Source: Caprimulgus europaeus
Taxonomy: Eukaryota > Chordata > Aves > Caprimulgiformes > Caprimulgidae
Assembly: GCA_907165065.1 (NCBI GenBank)
Contig: OU015525.1
Coordinates: forward strand, 45,118,037 to 45,182,036
Direction of reading: 5' to 3'
Length of the DNA: 64,000 nt
Both the position numbers and the translations under genes were made by a program. The notes below the pieces were generated by a model, which was given only the letters and a program-made list of their open reading frames with translations, searched no databases and was not told where the DNA came from. Each line of letters opens with the position of its first letter. Within the stretch, counting starts at the first letter, position 1. Positions 1-10,840 of the stretch are shown one piece after another.

Positions 1-3000
1 GAACAGCAGCACAATTACAAAAGCCACATTAACTTTAGTGTAGACAGGTGGTGCAAATTAGCCCTCAAAGTCATCAGTCTTGAAAGCCTGACCACCCTAT
101 GACAAATAGCAACCTCTCCAGACTCTAATAAGATTGGAGATGGATTTTTTTTTAAGGTTGTTTTTTTTCTCTATTTGAGTTAGTATTACAGGAATACAAA
201 ATGGTAGAGAACAAAATTCCAACTACACAAGGCAAAACACAGACCTTTAAAATTACGGTAATAGTCAGCTGTCTGCCAAAGAAGTATTAGTTACAAAAAA
301 GAATCAAAGTAGTAAAGCAGAATCCATGACTTACCGCACCTCGCTGTTTCAAAGATGCATTTAGAGGAGCATCCCCACTATGGGAACCTTTATGAGGCCT
401 TGACATAGTAGCAATTTTTTTTTTTTTTTAAGATAAAACCTTGTTAAATAAAACTTCTAGTTACGACAGAAAAAAAGAAAAGGGCTTCCTATAGACAACT
501 TCCTTTTATAAACCTCTCATGGGTGTGGCTAAATGACTAGCTCCACCCTTCATCCCACTCAGAAACTCAAGAGAGCCTATAAAAGAGCTTCACTGGAGCA
601 AAATAATAATTTTGTCAGCTTGTCATGTGCTCTGTTTAGGAAAAAAAAAAATAGATAACTAATTGATAGTTTTGCAAGCTAGTGGGAAATGTGTAGATAA
701 ATAAAATTAAAGTAATCTCTAATATTTGCATTTACTGCAACATGGTCTAGAAACATCTAGTGGGTGAGCTGGCTTTATTCTTTGCCTTATAAAAGCTCTG
801 CTGTAACAACCTGAGGGAAGTCTAACAACTTTTAGTGTTTATTGATATTAGAGCTGCATTACATTGAAACCTAACACATCTATGGACTTGCAGCAATTGC
901 CAGTTACATCACTGCAACCTATCAAGAGCCTCCACCACCAGTGATGGCTCCTGTTTTCATCACTTACATAATGAAGATGATGCAAGATCAAAGCCCTTTG
1001 CATGCCTCATTAAACCACACACATGCTTTTGCTGTGGAGGGACCACCACTAATAAAAGCTAGAATCTGTTATTTCTCCCTCTAACTATTCAACATCATAA
1101 AGAAAAATAAAGTCAACATTCTTTTTTCTTGAGGCCTAATTGAAGAGGATGGGGAGACAGACTAGGATGCTTCCACTAAGGCAATATTGCCTGCAGGGTT
1201 ATGTATCGCTTTGGTGTGTAATACAAACACATCTTGATGTCTGCACTCTTGTTTCTTACTCAAGTTTTTGTTCTATCCCAACTGATAGTTTTTGTATTTA
1301 AAAATACAAGTATAAGGAACTATAAGCATTGTGCTTATTTTTTTTTTTTTCACTGAATAGTTGAAGTTGTCCTGGCACTCCTGCAGGAGCTTGGGTGTGA
1401 AATTGGAGTTCTTAAGGTGTTTGGCAGGAGCTCAACTATGCTTCTATCATCTGGGTTTGCTTTCAAGGGAGTGATTAGGAAAATATATTCTTGTTAACAA
1501 GATCTGTGCAAGTAATGGCTATTATGCCCAACATTTCCTGCATTTAAGATGAAATGATTGTTCCATCTTGATACGAAGAGTTGAGGTATTTTCTGGAAAA
1601 TTAGTGATTTGGGACAAATCTTAACTTTAAAAAGCACTACAAGAAGAACATTCATCCCTTTGCACAGCACCAGGCCATTTCTGTCTGAAAATGGTAACTG
1701 TTTTTAAAAATACATGTATCCATGTGTCAGATGGGGGGAAAAAAGCCACCTTCATTGCAACAAGAAATTTTGCTTAATAAACTACAGCATTAACTTTTCA
1801 TTGCTTCTTTACCTCTGCAGGTAAGATAAAGCATCTTTTACTTTAAAATCCATATTTAAAGGACAGATATCCACGTCCCTTTCTGTGGCTGAAAGTCTGT
1901 AATCTCATGCTGTACTATACGTGAACGCAAAAATTCTGCAGCATTCTCTAAGGGTAATAAAACCATTTCACCCTTTAAAGAAGGTCCGATGATTCTGGGA
2001 AAAAGATAACATCTTGGCGAGTATACAAATTAAACATAGCATGCACGAGTAAGGAAAGCACTTCTATTTAAATGTAGAGTTGGGAGAAATAGAGACAAGC
2101 TCTTTTTCTCTCCTACCACTGTGCGGTCCTCTGGCAGAGGTGCACACAGCATCCACTGCAGAGATGACTGACGAAACAGGTCAGCTCTAATGTCCTTGGT
2201 TGAGTTCTCACTTATTTTGAATTGATGTTCCCCAGGCACAGTGGAGAAATCCAGAGGTGTGGGAGAGGAGAGGAGGAATATCACAGGAGATTGGCAAAAC
2301 CAGAAATGAAGATATGAGCCCTCGGGTGTTGTGCTCAGTGCAGTCAACTCTGTACAGATGCACTTCCTAGGATGGGGCTTGAAATCATGCTCTGTTTAGA
2401 AATACAGGACTGAGAAGATGCCCGAGATGCTGCAACTTTTAAAGGGTCAGCTGTTTGAGCTGTTGGTAACTATACCCTAGCATTAAAACATGAAATGATG
2501 AAACTGAGTATGATCTAATCTGTAGCAGCTAGCAAATAAAATGAAAAGAGAACATGCTCAGTGCCTGGGATTTGCTCCTAATAAACCCTGCACATGGAAA
2601 AAAAAAAAAATCTTATTTTCTGAATATCACCAACACTTCTTAGAACTGTAACAGCACACTGGTGCTGCCTGCCAGAATGGGTTTATTATCATTATTGTCC
2701 TAATAGCAAACACAGCATTATGTAGCTGTAGGAGCAATCACACTTTTTGCCACTATAACCAGAGGAAGTTGGTAAAGCTTAGTTAACCAGATCATATTTT
2801 AGCAGCCAAAACTAGGAGAGGTGAGTACACAGGTGCAAGCAAGGGACTAGCAGGTTAGTCCTCACTGAGCAGGCACTTCAGTCATACCCATCTCTCTTGA
2901 TGTCGTCTTGCTTTTGCCAGCTGCTACCATGAAAAGGCAAGTGCCTCAAAAACACATTTGCTTTCCTGCGCAAGGATGGCTGCAAGAACTTCTCAAAACC

Positions 3001-3110
3001 TGCTTGTACAATGTTTAAAGTACAGAATTAGCCCGGCTGCTGACACTTCAAGCTCAGGGGAAAACTTAGACTGAGTTTTAGTCCCGTTTTGTTCCACAGT
3101 CCCCTTCCTC
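1..3110. other. AT-rich intergenic DNA
   Basis: No gene or recognisable transposon is visible. The stretch is AT-rich with short poly-T and poly-A runs (for example around 410-431 and 1340-1352). The open frame on the minus strand at 2030-2347 has no family resemblance and looks like chance. Two TATAAAAG boxes near the left end are described separately. If the CpG island at 10-11 kb is the 5' end of a minus-strand gene such as MAPRE2, this DNA would be first-intron sequence; that is inference from synteny only. Confidence 0.5.
528..610 (+). promoter_or_regulatory. possible TATA-type promoter
   Basis: A TATAAAAG box at 578-585 lies downstream of a GGGTGTGGC motif and a CTCCACCC motif, which are CACCC/KLF-type sites in opposite orientations. 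A second TATAAAAG box occurs at 788-795 in a similar context (GCCTTATAAAAGCTC). No coding frame or splice structure follows either box, and TATAAAAG is common by chance in AT-rich DNA. This is a weak call. Confidence 0.15.
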
Positions 3111-3432
3111 TTCACAGCCGCCTGGATCAAAAGCTCTTGCTTTGACCGAGCAGCGTGTTCAGCCCCTGAACACAGAGACGGCTTCTCACTCCTCTCGCTG
3201 CGGCACCGCATCTTCTGCCTCCGCGGTACGGCGGGGGCAAGGCCGACCTGAGAGCGGCTGCGGTGCCCCCTCCCCCGGTGCCTACCGTTCCCTGCCCGCC
3301 CAGCGCCAGGCTGGAGAACACCCCAGTAAACAGGAGTCTCTGTGGCGCAATCGGTGAGCGCGTTCGGCTGTTAACCGAAAGGTTAGTGGTTCGAGCCCAC
3401 CCAGGGACGGGCTCGCTCCTTTCCCTCCCGTT
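3110..3432. other. small GC/CpG-rich patch around the tRNA gene
   Basis: A sharp local rise in GC and CpG content surrounds the tRNA gene, while both flanks are AT-rich. CpG-containing runs such as CTCCGCGGTACGGCGGGG (about 3219-3236) precede the tRNA. Several overlapping open frames on both strands here follow from GC content and are not supported as genes. The patch may mark open chromatin at a Pol III gene. Confidence 0.5.
3336..3409 (+). tRNA. tRNA-Asn (anticodon GTT)
   Basis: This is a 74-nt, intron-less cloverleaf. The acceptor stem GTCTCTG pairs with CAGGGAC with one G-T wobble, and the D stem GCGC pairs with GCGC. The anticodon stem TTCGG/CCGAA is perfect around the loop CTGTTAA, placing the GTT anticodon at 3370-3372. 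The T loop is TTCGAGC. The sequence nearly matches the common vertebrate tRNA-Asn(GTT). I see two differences from the form I know: G for T late in the D loop, and A for G at the first T-stem position, giving an A-C mismatch opposite the final C of CCACC. Internal A and B boxes are intact. The first TTTT on the plus strand is about 33 nt downstream (3442-3445), farther than usual. It is probably a functional or recently functional copy, although the mismatch leaves some doubt. Confidence 0.93.
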
Positions 3433-5454
3433 GTGCGGGGATTTTGGAGCTTGGATGGTCTTTAATATCGCCTCCACACCGAACCGTGCTTTATATTTCT
3501 AAAAAAAGAGGAGGCTCCCTGATCAAATAAAGAGTAAAAGCAAAAAAACCCACCAGACAGGATTACTGTTTCGTGGTGAAGTCAAGAACGTAAAAAATCT
3601 CCTGAGAAGGGACCCTGTAAGAAAGAAGCAAAGGAAGCAACCCCAGAGCGGTGAATAGGTGCGGGGTTCTTGTCAGGCACAAAAACGACAACTCAGCAGT
3701 GGCGGGAAGCCCAGATCTTTTGTTTTCTTAACAGAGTTTTTTTGGGGCATCATCTGCAATTATTTAATCTGCACTTCAAAAGTCTTCCAAGAGACAGCCA
3801 ACCTAGAGCTGCTGTTCAAAACTTCAGCAAATGCAGTTTCCTCTGACATTCCCCAGACCATTTTCGGCTGCACCTTGCAACCCTCACTTCCCCTACAGAG
3901 ATGGATATTCCCAGAAAATTCCCTGTGGCTTGCTAACGAGGCATAAGGATGTTCACAACCAATTGCCAATATCTAGTCCCCGGTATCTCTAAATTTCCTG
4001 CTTTTTTGTAAATATTTTTCATTATTATGATGAACACCAAAGTTCATGAGGAAGTTAAAGGGTTAATAGAGTTGAAAGAAGTAGAGCAAAACTGACTATA
4101 AAAATTTACTGCAATTAATAACAGCTGAGAACTTGAGCCGCAGGAAAAAGGTGTAAAAGCGGAAAAATAAATGAACAGTTTTAAGGCTTAGTCTGTATAT
4201 ATTGCACACTTTATTTATATGAGGGTTTTTAAATATACAATTGTTCAGTAATAACTAAATTATTTATCTTTACAGCAGACCTGCAGACTAACCTGTTGAA
4301 GTGGGACATCCTACTCTGGCCACTACCCACTCCTGGGAGACCCCAAAACACACAATGCTGTATGAAGCATCAAATGCCAAAGCAAGTATTTGCTCTATTG
4401 GTGCGGTCTAGTAGTTGCAGTTCAAGCAGTAATCCTCATAAGGAGCAGAGAGGAGCTCTCTGCTGCCTCTGTGATTAGCTTAATTACAAACAGAAGTCAC
4501 CTGTTCTCCTTTTGAGTATGTACGTCTATTAATACTAACGATGTGCTCATGCCATCTGCCAAGGAGCCATTTCCAATTTTACAAAGCAAAGCAGATAATG
4601 TTTGCAGGTGCTTGGAAATGTATTTATGTGGCCACCAAATCCACAAGACCAAAACATTGCCAAACAATATTTGCATTTGCGGGTACTCCTGCAAGACAGT
4701 GTCTTCTGAACTGATATCAGACCTCAAGAACCAGAGACTGGCATGGAAATCAAGAGAGGTATTAATCTATAGCTTCAGTTTTGCCTCTTAGTGTAGGTCT
4801 TTGCCTCTGACTTCCAAATATTATTGGATTCAGAATTGTAAGCTCTTCAAGGGATGCCACATTCCCAGCAGAGATGAGTCATGAGATCCAAGGTTAGTTT
4901 CAAGTGCCATGTTGCAATGAAGCTTCAAGGATGAGTTTACTCACGGCGTTTCTACTTAATCTGAATATTGTAAAGCCAAATAAAACACACTGTTTTCCTT
5001 TGCTAAAACTTGACATGCTTCACTTGCGGTGTGATTCAAACTATCTGAAAAAATTGTTACTAGTACACATTCAACCCAATATTAATTAGGACATAAAATG
5101 ATTAGCAGATCAAAGCCTATTTTAATAAAATTCCTCTGGAAGGAGTAGCCTGAGAAGATACTCAGCTATTTCACATTAGATATTGCACAACCAAACCTTG
5201 CAGTGAAATGAGAGGCAATTTTTTCCTTGTTGGCTTCAACAATCCTATCAAGATTTAGGTGGCTGAAGTGTACAGCTGACAGACCTGCATGTTACATCCT
5301 TCCTCCCTTCTCACCTGTCAAATCTATGCAGGATTTGCATTTTCTGGCAATTTCTTATTCTTATGTGGTTTGGCACTGGTAATTAGATTAACCTGAAAGC
5401 TTGTCATTTATGTGTATAATAGATTACCCAGTATTAGGACCCCACTAATTTTGT
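3433..5454. other. intergenic DNA without recognised features
   Basis: AT-rich sequence with no recognisable gene or repeat family. The overlapping open frames at 3659-3946 (plus) and 3760-3969 (minus) lack family features and are probably chance. Confidence 0.5.
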
Positions 5455-5740
5455 CCCTTCGGGAAAAAAGAATAAATTTGAGTAATGGCTTTAAACTGAA
5501 AGTTGGTAGATTTAGATTGAGTATTACGAAGAAATTTTTTACAATGCAGTTGGTGGGACACTGGCACAGGTTGCCCAGAGGAGTTGTGGATACCCCCCTG
5601 AAAGTGTTCAAGGCCAGGCTGGATGAGGCTTTGACCAACCTGGTCTAGTGGAAGGTGTCCCTGCTTATGGCAGTGGGGTTGGAACTAGATGATCTTTAAG
5701 GTCCCTTCTAACCCCAACCATTCTATGATTCCATGGAATT
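5455..5740 (+). mobile_element. CR1 LINE, 5'-truncated 3' end
   Basis: This is the 3' end of an avian CR1 non-LTR retrotransposon. Recognisable blocks are TTTAGATTGAGTATTACGAAG, the GGTTGCCCAGAGGAG block, CAAGGCCAGGCTGGATGAGG, and the terminal ATTCTATGATTCCATGG near 5720-5736. It is closely similar along its length to the second CR1 at 37.4-37.8 kb, so both belong to one subfamily. It is strongly 5'-truncated, as most CR1 copies are, and has no reverse transcriptase frame. The left boundary is approximate because the first bases are diverged. The open frames across it are not genes. Confidence 0.93.
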
Positions 5741-8700
5741 ATATACTCCATTTCTGAAATTGCCTTGCTGAAGAAATACTACTGGCTTCTTTATAGAAGA
5801 TGGAAAAATAACATGGTAAACCACTCTCAGAAGAGACCAGGCTAGCGATTAGCTTTCTATAAAGCATTAGAACTGTTCCTAAACTTTAAATAGGATAAAT
5901 TTGGAATCTGAAGTCATTCAGAGTTCAGTAGAATGAAACTGGATGAATGCAAAACTCTTCAGCACAAGAGCAGGAGTTTCTGGGACTGAGGAGGCATTCA
6001 ACCAGGATCATCAATGCTCTCCCCACAAACTTTGCCATGTTTTCATCTTCTTTACCACCCCTCCTCCTCCTCTTCACCACCAGCAAGCATCTTTACCAAA
6101 CCATTGTGGAGCATTGTCCCCTCTTCAGGGTGGCAGCTGCTGATCAGATTTGAGTATGTTTTCTCTACCTGAAGTCCTGCTCTTGCTATAGGGACTCCGC
6201 TAGACAGTAGGGTTGTTTTCCTTCAGCCTTTTTAAAACACTTTTTAGACACAGCCATAATAAAAACTGTGCAGGGCAGCCCTGCTGCTGGCTGCTGACAT
6301 ACTGCAGTGCTCCCAGAACAGGCCTGCACTTTAATCCTGCCTGTCCTGCGACTGCGTGCCGGGGCTGCAGTTCAGCTCACTGGGGACAACACAAGGTGGA
6401 ACCATCTTGAGGTACAACTGCATCTTTAGATAACAATATGACAAATGCTTGTCCAGACAGCTTTCCTGGAGCATTCCTGTTTTCTGGATCCTTTCCCTGC
6501 AATTCAGGTTTGGTCTTTTCCTCTCCTCCAGCACTGTTGCCAGTCCCTTTTTCCCTTGCTTGACTTTCCCAAGTGCAGAAGATGAGTCACTGCTTCTTCC
6601 TTACAGTCCATGAAATGTCTTTTCAAATCCCTTGAAAAAAACACTTTGAGGCTCTCCCTCCTGAACCTTTCCTGCAGACAGACTAAGCCCCATAGTTTCT
6701 CTTGCTACCCTTAGAGCACCCATTGCTCCGAGTTCAGTCTTTATGTTACTGCTCCTAGAGATGGGCATCATAGAGACGGTCAGCAGGGAGGGTCCACAGC
6801 CACCCCATGATGAAAAGGACCCAAAAGCTGTACATGGATTTTCCCAAATCACCTCATCTTTTCATCAGTGAGAAATCAAGCCCTGCTGAAGCTGCAAGGA
6901 TTTCACATTGGCAGTTGTAGCTATCCTCAATGGAGCTAAGCCAAAACATTGGCTTTTATATACATACACACATACACATACATGCATAAAAACAAATAAA
7001 TAATATATTTAAAGGTGCTGAAAAGCCTAAGATCTCATTTAAACCTCACCCAACAACAACAGGAGCGTCATCATGCAATGGCTGGTCTCTGGGCCCCCAG
7101 TGACTCAGAGCAATGCCATCAACGTGCTCCCCACCGGGGCTTTCTGCCCCGGCTGCACCTCTCCCTCCCATGTCTCACCCAAACACCAGCCCAGCCCAAC
7201 TCTGCCTGGGACAACAGCTCACGGTTTTAATGGGTATAGTATCACTCTCCAGAGGTGCCTGAGGGAAAAATGCATTCCACTTACCTAATTGTCTTGGTCT
7301 GATGTTTCTCCTTCTTCTGGAATAAAGGTATTTTTTAAAAACTTGACTGTATTAAGGTTTCAGTGTTGCAATGTTTACGAGAAGAGTAGCCAGGATAAAA
7401 GCTATTTTAAAGCGAATTTGAATTACGTGTTTTAGCAAAAGTTTTAGTGATTTTGAAGGCAACCAAACAGTTTCCAAACATTAACTGATGATGAATTCTT
7501 GTGATTATCCATTTAGGAGTGGGGTGGGTGGGTGGAAGGGGTGTCACTTGTTTTCTAACTCCTCCAAATATTTAACTGGCGTTTGGAGGAATGGTCAAGA
7601 AATAACACAGAAAAATGCTAATTAGCTTGAAGAGACATTGATGAATAGTTGAGAATAGTTGGACTTTTAAGAGCTGAAAGAAACACAATTTGAGAGTTTT
7701 ATTGTTAGAGAGGGGCCTTAGTTTTAGAACATCAGACAAATAAAACTAATTCAGGACATTACAAACAAAATAGTTTTTTCAGCCCCAGACTACCATCATC
7801 AATGCCTGATTACTTCCAACACACTTCAGAAGGACTACATGTCCTTCCAAGTGAGCTGTCCCCACTGCCCTTGTGGACAGGAATCTTCTGCCTGAGGAGC
7901 AAAAGCGAGGACACAGGAGTCCCTGCTCCTTCTCTAGAGGAAGAGACACACGACAGGAAGACTTAACCTAAAAGAACAGGGACCTGGTAAGTGGCCAATT
8001 GCCAGAAGTTTTAAATAAGCAGAAGATAAACCAAATGACCAAATCACATTCAGCATGAGATGTTCTGATACAGTCTGACAGGGCAATTGGTCAGCTTATA
8101 CCACTGTACCATGGCACACCCCACAAAGTGGGGTCATAGAAAAATACCTGTATTTTCCTGTCTCTGAAACATCTCCAAAAGGCATCCTAAATAGACAACA
8201 AACCCACAAGATGTTAACTGCCCCTTGTGCTGTTGTCCCTTACTCCCTCTCTTACTAAACTGATTAATTTCTCCTCGTGAAGCTGAAGCAACTCACGGAT
8301 TCTGTAGGCTGAATTTGAGGCAGACTGAAGGAAACCACACTTGCCCTCAGGAAAAGTCAAATTTATCAACTGCTAGTCATTTCTGAAGCCCTTGGCTGTA
8401 TTTAAATAGATTATATAGCATCTCAGTCAGCTTTCTCTAATAGGGACAGTATGAAACTTCACTCTCCCAGCAGCAGCACCATGAATCTTGAGCGTTTTGG
8501 GAAGACAGAGAGCTTCCTGTGACTCAAACACTGCACACACCAGACATGGCAGGAGGTGAGTTAAAGGGTCACAACCCTCCCATCCTCCACTTTGGGGATT
8601 ATTTTCACTGCAAGGGCTTTACTAACAAGCAGCCATTGAATATCAGCAGTGGTTGCGGACAACCCTCGTGCAAGACAAAGACATTTTGTGCTCTTTGTAT

Positions 8701-10009
8701 CTTCTCACTGGTTTGGTGGAGGCTCGCCCCACATATCCAGTTGTGTGAGTAAAGAGATAAACAAGGACCAAGGCAGGAGCCCCTGTATCTCAGGGGAAGG
8801 AGATGGAGTGAGCATGCCTACAGCAAGGACTGGAGAGCATTCGGCCTGTGAGCTGGGCATCCTGATGTGACGCTGTGTACCGTTGTGCGTGGAACCATTG
8901 AATAATAAAATCCTAAAATGCCCTTGAGATGGTTCTTCTAAATACTTATTACTTTGTTGAAGTGATCAGAATCCTGACTAAAAGATTTACCTTTTGATGC
9001 TGTTCCTGTAGAAGTTTTTATACAGTTCACCTGACTTCAAAAGACAGTATCTTTTAAAAGAGCACGAACATCTTACAAAATAACCTCTAAGCCGTATGAT
9101 GCTTTGTTTGAAATACTGTTCTGCTATTCCACATCTAGAATGTTATCTCTGTCTCAGTGTTTATCTTCTCTTAAAACACAGCAAAATTGCTACAGTATTT
9201 CTTGTAAAAAGTTTTCACCTTCTTTACAGCTTTAGATTTCTCATTATGCTAAGTTATGAGCTTATACTATTAGCCTCATTTCTTTTGCTACACAGTTTGG
9301 GGTGACAGATAAAAAGCAAATATCCCTTTGGGAAGCAAGTAAAGTACAAAAAAGACTTAACTCACTCACCACAGAAAGCACCAGAGGGTTGTTTGAATTA
9401 TCAAAAGCAGCTGTTTAAACTGAAAAGCTATTGGTAATTTCCCCCCCAACCTCACATGTGCCACTACTTCATAGGAAGCTCGCAGCTTCAGGTAACGTTA
9501 CTATCCTCCTGTACTGCTGTGCCCTTCCTCGCAGGAGCTGCCACGCTGGGTCAGTGAATGCAGCGTGCTGATTCATCAGGCTTTTTTAGGTGCATTCTCT
9601 GGAATGGGACACATTCATCACGGATCTTCCCTACCACGCAACGTGCCAAACCCAAGCTCCTTTTAAGTCTCCCTTACTAGAAGCCGCTTTGGATGCTTGC
9701 GACTCTGTGGTGATGTGCAAACTGGCTATATAGTGAAGGATTTTAAATTCCTGCGGTAGTAAGCGCCTTCCTGCTTTTAACTTAACGCATTGCAGAGCCA
9801 GCCAACAACCCTTCTATTTCCCAACTGTTTGCATCAGCAAAACAAACACACGAGCATGCTTCTCAGTCCTTAAGCCCCCTAAATACTCATCACTCTCTGG
9901 TGATGCCACTCATCGTAATGTTTTTCTGGCTTAATCACAAGATAGTGGACTCGGATCAAGTCAAGAGATTGTTTTAGCACCGTTACAGGGCTAAATTTCA
10001 CTTTCTTTT
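5741..10009. other. intergenic DNA, no gene recognised
   Basis: Mostly AT-rich unique sequence. A short TACA/CACA-rich run (about 6958-6990) is followed by AAATAAATAA. Open frames at 6601-6852 (minus), 7015-7288 (plus) and 8519-8870 (plus) show no domain, signal peptide or convincing splice context and are treated as chance. If the CpG island to the right starts a minus-strand gene, this is the proximal part of its first intron. Confidence 0.45.
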
Positions 10010-10235
10010 TTACAGAGCACAGCAACTCCCTTCCCAAACTACTTTCAGACCCACAAGCGGAGGCGATGGCTGTATCAGACAGAGCCGTCGCTCACCCACT
10101 GGCTGCAACCGCCCAAGCTGCCCTCGGGTGAACGGATCGCCCCGCGGGGGGACGGCTCCGGGGCTGCAGCCGATCCATTCACCCGCTGCGCACAAAGCCG
10201 CCCAGGTCCCGCAGAGCCGCCCACGCGTGTCCCGG

Positions 10236-10252
10236 CCCCCCCCCCCCCCCCC
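10236..10252 (+). repeat. poly-C run of 17
   Basis: Seventeen consecutive C bases inside the CpG island (poly-G on the minus strand, in the presumed direction of transcription). Such runs can form quadruplex or i-motif structures and are prone to sequencing and assembly length errors. Confidence 0.9.
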
Positions 10253-10561
10253 GGGCACCGGAGCTAGGCGGCCGCTCCCGGTGCCAGCGTGGCACAAACC
10301 CCACTGCTCGCCTCACCTGCTCCGCTCCCCGCAGCCGCCGCTTTTCCTTTCTCCCGCCCGCCCAGCTGACAGCCCGGCTTTGTCCGCCCGCCCCGCTCCG
10401 CCCCACGCGGGAGGCGCCACGGGAACCTCCCTGGGCTCATCTCGGCGCGGCACGGGGTCCCCGGGAGAGTGTCCTTCCCTGCCCCGCTGAGAGCACCCCG
10501 CCCGCGGGGGTTCCCACGCACGGGGCAGCGACTGCCCCAACCCACGCCTGGCTGCGTTATT

Positions 10562-10840
10562 ATTAATAATTATTATTACTAATTTTTTTTTTATTTCTAT
10601 ATTTTTTCTTTCTTTTATTGTTGTTTTATCTACTTTTCTTTTTTTATCTCTTCACTTCCTCTACTTTCTTTTATCTTCTCTTCCTTTCTGTTCTCTCCTT
10701 CCTTGCCCTTTTCCTTTCCTTTTCATCTTTTTCCTTTCTTTTTTTTTTTTTATCTTTATCTTTTCGTTGTTTGTTTGCTTGTTTGTTTTTTTTTTTCCTT
10801 TCCCTTCCTCTTCCCCTTTTCTCCCTTCCCCTTTGGTGTA
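10562..10840 (+). repeat. polypyrimidine (T/C) low-complexity tract
   Basis: About 280 bp with very few purines on the plus strand: a short ATT-rich start, then irregular T/C runs including TTTTTTTTTTTTATC and GTTTGTTTGCTTGTTTG segments, ending in TTCCCCTTTTCTCCCTTCCC. It sits between the two halves of the CpG island. Apparent proteins across it (K/R/E-rich on minus, F/L/S-rich on plus) are translation artefacts of the composition. Confidence 0.9.
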
